Shown here piece by piece: positions 52,788-59,667 of a DNA stretch of 64,000 nt. The translations under genes were made by a program, and so were the position numbers. Positions within the stretch are counted from its first letter, which is position 1. The number at the start of each line of letters is the position of its first letter. The notes below the pieces were generated by a model that worked only from the letters and a program-made list of their open reading frames with translations, was not told the origin of the DNA and made no database searches. Location: the NCBI RefSeq assembly GCF_039697315.1, contig NZ_CP155619.1, positions 5,146,001-5,210,000 on the forward strand. The letters run 5' to 3'. Origin of the DNA: Pseudomonas abietaniphila (GTDB taxonomy: Bacteria; Pseudomonadota; Gammaproteobacteria; Pseudomonadales; Pseudomonadaceae).

Positions 52788-52863
52788 TGCAATCTTCCTT
52801 ATCTACGTGTTGTCTGTGGCAGGGCCTTGTGCGAATCACCAGGCCGCCGCTGCGATGGGTAGA

Positions 52864-52873
52864 TTGTATACAA
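52864..52873. promoter_or_regulatory. TTGTATACAA operator-like palindrome upstream of puuE
   Basis: Perfect 10-bp palindrome in the context GATTGTATACAACTT. Matches sites near the urea transporter and the GntR gene. Confidence 0.62.
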
Positions 52874-53046
52874 CTTTATTTCGGATTTGTAAGCCTGTTT
52901 TTTTGCTTTTTCTGTGCCGTACGTCACTGCAAGAAACTTGCCTGAGTGGTCAGGATCTCTAGAAAAACCCTAATACTTTCCGCGATGCTCGTGAATTCAA
53001 GGTTGCCGATTGCTTGACGGTGACGACGACGGAAAAACTGATTTTT

Positions 53047-53058
53047 ATTGTGTACAAT
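53047..53058. promoter_or_regulatory. ATTGTGTACAAT operator-like palindrome upstream of uraH
   Basis: ATTGT-GT-ACAAT, a 5-2-5 palindrome in an AT-rich context about 112 bp before the uraH ATG. Confidence 0.6.
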
Positions 53059-53169
53059 TTTTTTGAAAAGTGTCTTAATCGGTCATCGCTCGTATCCCAC
53101 GGTTGCCATGACGGCGCCAAAAGGGTGCGATTCATCGACCTCCAACCATCAATGAGGCACTGACAAGCC

Positions 53170-53523
53170 ATGGGACGACTGACTACACACGTGCTGGACG
53201 CCGCACACGGCTGCCCCGGCAGCGGAATCCGGATTGCCCTCTATCGGGTCGAAGGTGAGCGCCTCGAGAAAATCGCCGAAGCGCTGACCAACAGCGACGG
53301 CCGTTGTGACGCCCCTTTGTTACAGGGCGATGATTACCGTTCCGGTGTGTACCAGCTGCAATTCAGCGCCGGCGATTACTACCGCGCCAAAGGCGTGAAG
53401 CTGGGCGATCAGGCGTTTCTCGATGAAGTGGTGCTGCGCTTCGGCATTGACGCCCATCAGGACCACTACCACGTCCCATTGCTCATATCGCCTTACAGCT
53501 ACTCGACCTATCGCGGCAGCTAG
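53170..53523 (+). CDS. uraH: 5-hydroxyisourate hydrolase UraH (transthyretin-like)
   Basis: 117 residues. Signature elements are THVLDAAHGCPGSG at the N-terminus, the central Arg in IALYRVEG, and the C-terminal YHVPLLISPYSYSTYRGS ending in the YRGS tetrapeptide that marks HIU hydrolases. It converts 5-hydroxyisourate from PuuD to OHCU for UraD. It is a cytoplasmic single-domain form without signal peptide. Divergent from puuE, and followed by a terminator. Confidence 0.96.
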   Translation: MGRLTTHVLDAAHGCPGSGIRIALYRVEGERLEKIAEALTNSDGRCDAPLLQGDDYRSGVYQLQFSAGDYYRAKGVKLGDQAFLDEVVLRFGIDAHQDHYHVPLLISPYSYSTYRGS

Positions 53524-53567
53524 CAACCCCGTTTAACCCGCTTCACTGCTTTGCCCCTGTTCCTCTT

Positions 53568-53594
53568 GCCCGCCCCACACTGCGGGCTTTTTTT
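53568..53594 (+). terminator. Rho-independent terminator of uraH
   Basis: GCCCGC, 8-base loop CCCACACT, GCGGGC then seven T. It begins 45 bp after the uraH stop. Confidence 0.85.
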
Positions 53595-53626
53595 CGTCCG
53601 GTAAAAACGCTGCCGACGCTTCATGA

Positions 53627-53762
53627 CTGTAGGAGCGTGGCTTGTCCCGCGATCGGCGGGGAACCCGTCGCAAAACCGGTAAACACAGTCTCGCGGATAC
53701 TCCGCATCTGACGAGTCACGCCTGCTGCGCAGCCGATCGCGGGACAAGCCACGCTCCTACAA
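53627..53762. repeat. REP element between uraH and the LysE-family gene
   Basis: CTGTAGGAGCGTGGCTTGTC with CCGCGATCGGC and the complement GCCGATCGCGGGACAAGCCA with CGCTCCTAC frame about 75 bp, in a convergent gap. Confidence 0.9.
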
Positions 53763-53781
53763 GAAGGAGGCGTGTGGGGCA

Positions 53782-54408
53782 TCAATGACTGAGCAACGCC
53801 GCCGTTCCCGCCGTGCCGAACAACCCCGCGCTGATGCGGTTGAACCAGCTCTGGCCCTTGCCGGTGCGCAAGTAACGCGCTGCGCTCTGGGCGCTCAGGC
53901 CATAGAACAGCTTGCAGCCGAGGTCGAGCAGGGTCCAGGTGATGATCATCGTGATCAGTTGGCCGAGGAAGGGTTGGTCGGCCTTGAGGAATTGCGGCAG
54001 GAAGGCGGCGAAAAACAGAATGTCTTTCGGGTTGCTGCCGCCGAGCACAAAGGCGCGCCAGAACAGCGAGCCGAAACCCGGATGGCTGAGCGCACCAGGC
54101 ACGTCGGCCCCTGTTGCGGGCTGGCGTGATTGTTTCCAGCTCTGCCAGGCCAGATAGAACAGATACAGTCCGCCGACGATCTTCAGCGCGCTGAACACCT
54201 GTTCGGACGCCATCAGCAACGCGCCAAGCCCCAGGGCCGAGGCGCTGAGCAGGCAGATCGAGGCGCACACGCCACCGAGAAACGCCGGGTACGAACGCAG
54301 CAGGCCATAGTTGAGGCTGTTGCCGATCATCAGCAGGGACAGCGGTCCCGGGATCAGAATCACCACCAGCGCAGCGCCGCTGAACAGCAGCCAGGTTTCC
54401 AGGGTCAT
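53782..54408 (-). CDS. LysE/RhtB-family amino acid exporter
   Basis: 208 residues, six membrane helices. The family hallmark GPLSLLMIGNSLNYGLL and the NPK motif (GGSNPKDILFFAAFLPQF) are visible. These proteins export amino acids or related compounds; the substrate cannot be assigned. It lies between REP elements and an AzgA-type permease, with no obvious tie to purine breakdown. ATG preceded by AAGGAGAAA, a strong ribosome-binding site. Confidence 0.9.
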   Translation of the reverse strand: MTLETWLLFSGAALVVILIPGPLSLLMIGNSLNYGLLRSYPAFLGGVCASICLLSASALGLGALLMASEQVFSALKIVGGLYLFYLAWQSWKQSRQPATGADVPGALSHPGFGSLFWRAFVLGGSNPKDILFFAAFLPQFLKADQPFLGQLITMIITWTLLDLGCKLFYGLSAQSAARYLRTGKGQSWFNRISAGLFGTAGTAALLSH

Positions 54409-54451
54409 GCGGGTTTCTCCTTCAATGTTCTAAAGCAAAAAACATATCCCA

Positions 54452-54546
54452 CTGTGGGAGCGAGCTTGCTCGCGAAGAGGCCAGTACAGCCGCAATATTT
54501 TCAGCGGCAGAACTTCAGTCTTCGCGAGCAAGCTCGCTCCCACGGG
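54452..54546. repeat. REP-type inverted repeat (GAGCGAGCTTGCTCGC family)
   Basis: CTGTGGGAGCGAGCTTGCTC with GCGAAG and the complement CTTCGCGAGCAAGCTCGCTC with CCACGG frame about 43 bp. Almost identical to the element at 783-877. Confidence 0.9.
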
Positions 54547-54578
54547 GGATATGTGTGTGAGCGCGGATGCGGTGACGT

Positions 54579-55955
54579 TTACAAAAACACAAACTTGGCA
54601 ATGAAGATCGCGCACAGCGCCCAAAGGCTCACCGAAATCTCTTTGTGCCGACCGGTGCAGGCTTTCAGCACCACATAGGTGATGAACCCGAGCGCAATGC
54701 CGTCAGCGACCGAGAATGTCAGCGGCATCATGATCGCAGTCACGATGGCCGGAATTGCGTCGGTCGCTTCGTCCCATTCGATGTGCGCCATGCCGCCCAT
54801 CATCAGCATGGCCACGTAAATCAAGGCCCCTGCGGTCGCATAAGCGGGAATCATGCCAGCCAGCGGGGCGAAGAACATGGCTGCGACGAAAAGGACGCCG
54901 ACCGTAACGGCGGTCAGACCAGTCCGACCCCCGGCCGCCACGCCTGACGCGCTTTCCACGTAGCTGGTGACGGGCGGAACACCGACCATCGCGCCGAACA
55001 CGCTGGAGGCGCTGTCGGCCTTCAAGGCGCGGGACAGGTTCTCGATCCGGCCGTCTTCACGCACCAAACCGGCGCGCTGGGCCACGCCCATCAATGTGCC
55101 TGCGGTGTCGAACATGTGGACGAAGAGAAACGCCAGTACCACGCTGATCATGCTGACGTTGAACACGCCTGCGACGTCCATCGCCATCCAGGTGGGTGCG
55201 AGGCTCGGCGGGGTCGAGAAGATGCCGTTGTAATGCACCAGGCCCAGACCCCAACCCGCCAGCGTCACGGTGATGATGCTGATCAGGATCGCGCCGAACA
55301 CGCGGTGATAGCTGAGCACGGCAATCATCAAGAAGCAGATGGCCGCCAGCAACGGGCCAGGCTCACGCAGCGAACCCAGCTTGATCAGCGTCGCAGGGCT
55401 GTCGACCACGATGCCCGCGGTCTTCAAGCCAATCAGCCCGAGGAACAGTCCGACACCGGCGCCCATGGCAAAGCGCAGGCTCACCGGGATGCTGTTGAGC
55501 AGCCATTCACGAATGCGCGACAGGGTCAGGACCATGAAGATCAGCCCCGAGATGAACACCGCGCCCAGCGCCGTTTGCCAGCTGTAGCCCATGGTCCCGA
55601 CCACGGTGTAGGTAAAGAACGCGTTCAGGCCCATGCCTGGCGCCAGGCCAACGGGCCAGTTGGCGTAGAGGCCCATCAGCAGACAACCCAGCGCTGCGGC
55701 AATACAGGTTGCCACGAAGGCAGCACCATGATCGATACCGGCGTCGGCCATGATGTTCGGGTTGACGAAGATGATGTAAGCCATGGTGATAAAGGTCGTC
55801 AGCCCCGCCAGCAGCTCGGTTTTGACCGTCGTGCCATGCAGGCTCAACTTGAAGATGCGTTCAAGCAGACCGGTGCGAGGCGGCGTGCTGTTGAGACACG
55901 TGTCTTCAAGTTGAGTGGCATCCAGCGGCGCGGCTTCGGTTTTGCGACTTTCCAC
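54579..55955 (-). CDS. Purine base permease (AzgA/PbuG-type NCS2 branch)
   Basis: 458 residues with about 12-14 membrane segments. Signatures: ELLAGLTTFITMAYIIFVNPNI, GLAPGMGLNAFFTYTVV, FVHMFDTAGTLMGVA and VGVPPVTSYVESASGVAAGGRTGLTA. This branch carries adenine, guanine and hypoxanthine. GTG start with GAGGAA 7 bp upstream. It is divergent from the GntR gene, and two kinds of palindrome lie between them, so control by that regulator is likely. Confidence 0.93.
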   Translation of the reverse strand: MESRKTEAAPLDATQLEDTCLNSTPPRTGLLERIFKLSLHGTTVKTELLAGLTTFITMAYIIFVNPNIMADAGIDHGAAFVATCIAAALGCLLMGLYANWPVGLAPGMGLNAFFTYTVVGTMGYSWQTALGAVFISGLIFMVLTLSRIREWLLNSIPVSLRFAMGAGVGLFLGLIGLKTAGIVVDSPATLIKLGSLREPGPLLAAICFLMIAVLSYHRVFGAILISIITVTLAGWGLGLVHYNGIFSTPPSLAPTWMAMDVAGVFNVSMISVVLAFLFVHMFDTAGTLMGVAQRAGLVREDGRIENLSRALKADSASSVFGAMVGVPPVTSYVESASGVAAGGRTGLTAVTVGVLFVAAMFFAPLAGMIPAYATAGALIYVAMLMMGGMAHIEWDEATDAIPAIVTAIMMPLTFSVADGIALGFITYVVLKACTGRHKEISVSLWALCAIFIAKFVFL

Positions 55956-56299
55956 AGTGAATTCCTCGGAACGTTTTTGTTGTTTTTTTCAGAGCCGGTA
56001 ACTGCTCCGTGAGGCGAATTGACCTGTCAGTGTGATTTGTTGACTGAAAGGTCAGAAACGTGCACGAGCGAATTATGCTTTTGTATACAAAAATTGCAAA
56101 TAATGTTTTTGATTTTGTCGTGAGTATTTTCGGGATTGTGTGCATAACGGCAGGGCGAGCAGGGACGTGTTCAGACTTTGCACTCTGTGTACAATGCGCC
56201 ATTACTTTTACTGTGACTTTTGAGCGATATCTGCTATTGATTTGCTCATTACCGATCACGGTCACGGCCCTGCGCCGGATTCAGTTCTTACGAGTGCCC
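55956..56299. promoter_or_regulatory. Divergent regulatory region between purine permease and GntR genes
   Basis: 344 bp without a gene. Contains TTGACCTGTCAG at 56,019, CTGAAAGGTCAG at 56,044, the perfect palindrome TTGTATACAA at 56,081-56,090 (within TTTTGTATACAAAA) and a near-copy CTGTGTACAAT at 56,185. The combination suggests GntR autoregulation. Confidence 0.65.
56081..56090. promoter_or_regulatory. TTGTATACAA operator-like palindrome between permease and GntR genes
   Basis: Perfect palindrome, extendable to TTTTGTATACAAAA, the best copy of the motif in the window. It is 126 bp from the permease start and 210 bp from the GntR start. Confidence 0.65.
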
Positions 56300-57064
56300 A
56301 TGAACGATCAGCTGCAACCCCTCAAGAAACAACCGCGCGCCGCCAAGGCTGGCCGCAGCGGCACCCAGGACGACATCGTCTACGCGCACATTTTCGAGGC
56401 CATCCTCGAACAGCGGCTGGCGCCCGGCACCAAGCTGAGCGAAGAGGCCCTGGGCGAGATCTTCGGGGTCAGCCGCACCATCATTCGTCGCGCCTTGTCC
56501 CGTCTGGCCCATGAAGGCGTGGTGTTGCTGCGTCCGAACCGTGGCGCGGTGGTTGCCAGCCCAAGCGTTGAAGAAGCGCGTCAGGTGTTCTTCGCTCGCC
56601 GCATGGTCGAGAAGGCGATCACTGAGCTCGCCGTCGAACATGCGACGGCCGAGCAGCTCACTGAACTGCGCAAGATGGTCAGCGACGAGCGCGACAGTTT
56701 TTCCAGAGGGGACCGCGGGGCGGGGATTCGTCTGTCCGGCGAGTTCCACCTGAAACTGGCAGAGGCGGCGAAGAATGCGCCACTGATCAGCTTTCAGCGC
56801 AGCCTGGTGTCACAGACCTCGCTGATCATCGCCCAGTACGAAAGCGGTAACCGCTCGCACTGTTCCTACGATGAGCACACCCAGTTGATCGACGCCATCG
56901 AAGCCCGCGACGCGGCGCTGGCGGTGAACCTGATGATGCACCACATGGATCACATCGACAGCAAGCTCAACCTCGACGAAGAAAGCGCCTCGGACGACCT
57001 GCACGCGGTGTTCTCGCACCTGATGCTGCCGAAGAAGAAAGCGGGGCGCAGTACAGCGGTTTGA
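56300..57064 (+). CDS. GntR-family regulator (FadR/FCD subfamily)
   Basis: 254 residues. The N-terminal winged helix is visible (IFEAILEQRLAPGTKLSEEALGEIFGVSRTIIRRALSRLAHEGVVLLRPNRGAVVA, about 30-86), followed by an all-helical FCD ligand domain (about 93-225). FCD regulators typically bind short palindromes such as those found around this gene. The ATG at 56300 is chosen because upstream frames enter the operator region. Ligand is unknown; position among purine genes suggests a purine intermediate. Confidence 0.92.
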   Translation: MNDQLQPLKKQPRAAKAGRSGTQDDIVYAHIFEAILEQRLAPGTKLSEEALGEIFGVSRTIIRRALSRLAHEGVVLLRPNRGAVVASPSVEEARQVFFARRMVEKAITELAVEHATAEQLTELRKMVSDERDSFSRGDRGAGIRLSGEFHLKLAEAAKNAPLISFQRSLVSQTSLIIAQYESGNRSHCSYDEHTQLIDAIEARDAALAVNLMMHHMDHIDSKLNLDEESASDDLHAVFSHLMLPKKKAGRSTAV

Positions 57065-57092
57065 TGGAGTTTCGCTCGGTCGACGGTCTTGA

Positions 57093-57255
57093 TTCTGGCC
57101 GGAGGCCGTAGGAGCGCGGCTTGTCCCGCGATCTGCCGGGCACCGGCAGTAGAGTCGGCTTACGCGGTGCCTCAGGAATATTACATTGGCAGGTTTTGCT
57201 GGCGCTTCGCACCAGATCGCGGGACAAGCCGCGCTCCTACGGCCTCCGGCCAGAA
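57093..57255. repeat. REP element with perfect 42-bp arms between GntR and guaD genes
   Basis: The left arm 57,093-57,134 (from TTCTGGCCGGAGGCCGTAGG to CCGCGATCT) is the exact reverse complement of the right arm 57,214-57,255. The outer 17 bases (TTCTGGCCGGAGGCCGT) are not part of the usual REP arm, so the symmetry extends into flanking DNA. It lies between convergent genes and can form a very stable hairpin or bidirectional terminator-like structure. Confidence 0.93.
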
Positions 57256-57309
57256 GCAGTCAAGTGCCGTCCAGCGTGCGGCGGATCTCCAGGACGCCCC
57301 ACGGATGCC

Positions 57310-58614
57310 TCAGCGCTGATGCACTCGAACCCCCGCCGAATACGTCTCGCTGACCGTCCTGTCATCGCCCAGCGTCATCAGCACGAACAGCTTCTCCTCG
57401 ATACTGGTCGCCTGTTTCATCCGATAGGACAGCAGCGGCGTGGCGTTGAAGTCCAGCACCACGAAGTCGGCTTCGGTGCCTTCATGCAGGTTGCCGATCT
57501 TGTCTTCCAGACGCAGCGCCCGTGCGCCACCCAGCGTCGCCAGGTACAGCGACTTGAACGGGCTCAGCTTGGCGCCTTGCAGCTGCATCACCTTGTACGC
57601 CTCGTTCAGCGTCTGCAGGATAGAGAAGCTGGTGCCGCCGCCGACGTCGGTGCCCAGGCCGACATTGACCTTGTGCCGTTCGGCCATCGGCAGGTTGAAC
57701 AGCCCGCTGCCGAGGAAGAAGTTGGACGTGGGGCAGAAGGCGATGGCCGAGCCGGTTTCCGCCAGGCGCTCGCATTCCTGATCACACAGATGCACCCCGT
57801 GCGCGAACACCGAGCGCTCGCCCAGTAGCTTGAAGTGGTCGTAGACGTCCAGGTAATTCTTGCGCTCCGGGAACAGCGCGTTGACCCACTCGACTTCCTT
57901 CAGGTTTTCACTGATGTGGGTCTGCATGTACAGGTCCGGGTACTCGGTCAGCAGTTGACCCGCGAGGGTGAGTTGCTCGGGTGTACTGGTTGGCGCAAAG
58001 CGCGGCGTGACGGCGTAGTGCAAGCGACCCTTGCCGTGCCAGCGCTCGATCAGCGCCTTGCTGTCGACGTAGCTGGACTCCGCGGTGTCCACCAGATAAT
58101 CCGGGGCATTGCGGTCCATCATCACCTTGCCGGCGATCATGCGCAGGTTGAGCTTCTCGGCCGCCGTGAAGAAGGCGTCCACCGACTCCTTGTGACGGCT
58201 GCCGAACACCAGTGCGGTGGTGGTGCCGTTGCGCAGCAGTTCCTTGATGAAAATGTCAGACACTTCAGCAGCGTGGGCAGGATCGGCAAACTGCCGCTCC
58301 ACCGGGAAGACGTAAGTGTTGAGCCAGTCCAGCAACTGTTCGCCGTACGAGCCGACCATGCCGGTCTGCGGCAAATGGATGTGCGTGTCGATGAAACCGG
58401 CGGTGATCAGCGCGTCCGTGTAGGTCACGACTTCGACGTCGCTGGCGAGGCTGCCGAGCAGGTCTCGGGTGTGGCCGACGGCCGTGATCTTGCCGTTCTC
58501 GACCACCATCAGGCCGTCTTCGAAATACTCGTAGGAGGCTTCGACCACCACCTCGGCAGGGTCGGCGATGCTGTGGACGATGGCGGCGCGGTAGGCTTTC
58601 TTTTCAATAGTCAT
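57310..58614 (-). CDS. guaD: Guanine deaminase
   Basis: 434 residues, amidohydrolase fold. The metal-binding motif is FIDTHIHLPQT (about 74-84), with HISEN, FAHGVHL and the catalytic Asp in GLGTDVGGGTS. The PGALAE-type sequence differs, but GTDVGGG and NFFLGSGLFNL are characteristic of guanine deaminases. It converts guanine to xanthine, feeding XdhAB. It follows xdhC in the xdhABC-guaD run on the - strand with a 24-bp gap. Confidence 0.95.
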   Translation of the reverse strand: MTIEKKAYRAAIVHSIADPAEVVVEASYEYFEDGLMVVENGKITAVGHTRDLLGSLASDVEVVTYTDALITAGFIDTHIHLPQTGMVGSYGEQLLDWLNTYVFPVERQFADPAHAAEVSDIFIKELLRNGTTTALVFGSRHKESVDAFFTAAEKLNLRMIAGKVMMDRNAPDYLVDTAESSYVDSKALIERWHGKGRLHYAVTPRFAPTSTPEQLTLAGQLLTEYPDLYMQTHISENLKEVEWVNALFPERKNYLDVYDHFKLLGERSVFAHGVHLCDQECERLAETGSAIAFCPTSNFFLGSGLFNLPMAERHKVNVGLGTDVGGGTSFSILQTLNEAYKVMQLQGAKLSPFKSLYLATLGGARALRLEDKIGNLHEGTEADFVVLDFNATPLLSYRMKQATSIEEKLFVLMTLGDDRTVSETYSAGVRVHQR

Positions 58615-58638
58615 GTTCGGGATTCGTTCTTCTTTGAT

Positions 58639-59490
58639 TCATTGAGCCTGACTGCGGCGCGAGACCGGCAGCAGCTTGGCAACAGGTTCGGCGCTCGAGC
58701 GTTGCTCACCGCTCTCCATACCGAAGCAGGCGTTATAGGTCGCGATCACTTCGGCAGCGACCGAGACGGCAATCTCGATGGGCAGCTTGCCTTTCACCTC
58801 GGCCAGGCCCATGGGGCAGCGCATGCGCTGGACCAGGGCCGGGTCGAAGCCGCGATCACGCAGGCGGTGTTCGAATTTGGCGCGCTTGGTCTTCGAGCCG
58901 ATCAGGCCGAACCAGGTGAAGTCGCCGCGCTTGAGAATCGCTGCGGTGAGCTCCAGGTCCAATTGATGGTTGTGGGTCATGACGATGCAGTAACTGCCAG
59001 CGGGCAGGTTATCCACTTCATCGACGACCTCCTCGTTGACGATTTTGGTCACACCTTCAGGCAGGTGCGCGGGGAACTCGGCATCGCGCGAGTCGATCCA
59101 GCGCACGCGGCACGGCAGGCTGGCGAGCAGCGGTACCAGCGCGCGGCCGACATGGCCTGCGCCGAAGACGGCGATCTGTGCCTGCGGCTGGCCCATCGGT
59201 TCAAACAGCAAGACGTTCACGCCTCCGCAGCACTGCCCCAGGCTGGCGCCCAGGCTGAAGCGCTCCAGCCGCGTTTGCTGGCTGCCGCTGTCGAGCATTT
59301 CGCGTGCAATCGCCATCGCCTTGTATTCCAGATGGCCGCCGCCAATGGTGTCGAAGATCCGCTCGGCGCTGACCACCATCTTCGAGCCCGCATTGCGCGG
59401 CGTCGAGCCACGCTCCTCGATGATGGTCACCAGCACGCAGGCTTCACCCCGGGTTTGCAACTCGGCAAGGGCGCTGATCCAGTTGTTCAT
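58639..59490 (-). CDS. xdhC: Xanthine dehydrogenase accessory protein XdhC
   Basis: 283 residues with an N-terminal CoxI-type segment (VTIIEERGSTPRNAGSKMVV) and a C-terminal Rossmann domain (IAVFGAGHVGRALVPLLASLP). XdhC binds molybdenum cofactor, supports its sulfuration and inserts it into XdhB. Between xdhB and this gene are REP arms (59,543-59,646). GSTPR and GAGHVG are the diagnostic motifs. Confidence 0.94.
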   Translation of the reverse strand: MNNWISALAELQTRGEACVLVTIIEERGSTPRNAGSKMVVSAERIFDTIGGGHLEYKAMAIAREMLDSGSQQTRLERFSLGASLGQCCGGVNVLLFEPMGQPQAQIAVFGAGHVGRALVPLLASLPCRVRWIDSRDAEFPAHLPEGVTKIVNEEVVDEVDNLPAGSYCIVMTHNHQLDLELTAAILKRGDFTWFGLIGSKTKRAKFEHRLRDRGFDPALVQRMRCPMGLAEVKGKLPIEIAVSVAAEVIATYNACFGMESGEQRSSAEPVAKLLPVSRRSQAQ

Positions 59491-59542
59491 GTGCTTCTCC
59501 TGATCGCATCAGACGATCAATCTTCTTTGTCCTTCCCGGCCC

Positions 59543-59646
59543 ATTCGTGAGCAAGCTCACTCCCACAGGGACCGCATTTCATCCGAGGAAAAAGCGGTGG
59601 GTCGTCATACAACGTTTTCCTGTGGGAGCGAGCTTGCTCGCGAAGG
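59543..59646. repeat. REP pair in inverted order between xdhC and xdhB
   Basis: ATTCGTGAGCAAGCTCACTC with CCACAG at 59,543-59,568 and TGTGGGAGCGAGCTTGCTCG with CGAAGG at 59,620-59,646. The arms are arranged opposite to the other copies, so the conserved ends face inwards. Confidence 0.85.
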
Positions 59647-59667
59647 CGTCAGCTCAAACGCCACTGA

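Larger units (their letters stand above)
52788..53169. promoter_or_regulatory. Divergent regulatory region between puuE and uraH
   Basis: 382 bp without a gene. It contains TTGTATACAA at 52,864-52,873, CTGAGTGGTCAG at 52,942-52,953 and ATTGTGTACAAT at 53,047-53,058, all palindromic. The two TGTAYACA-type sites are each placed about 75-115 bp before the divergent genes. Confidence 0.65.
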
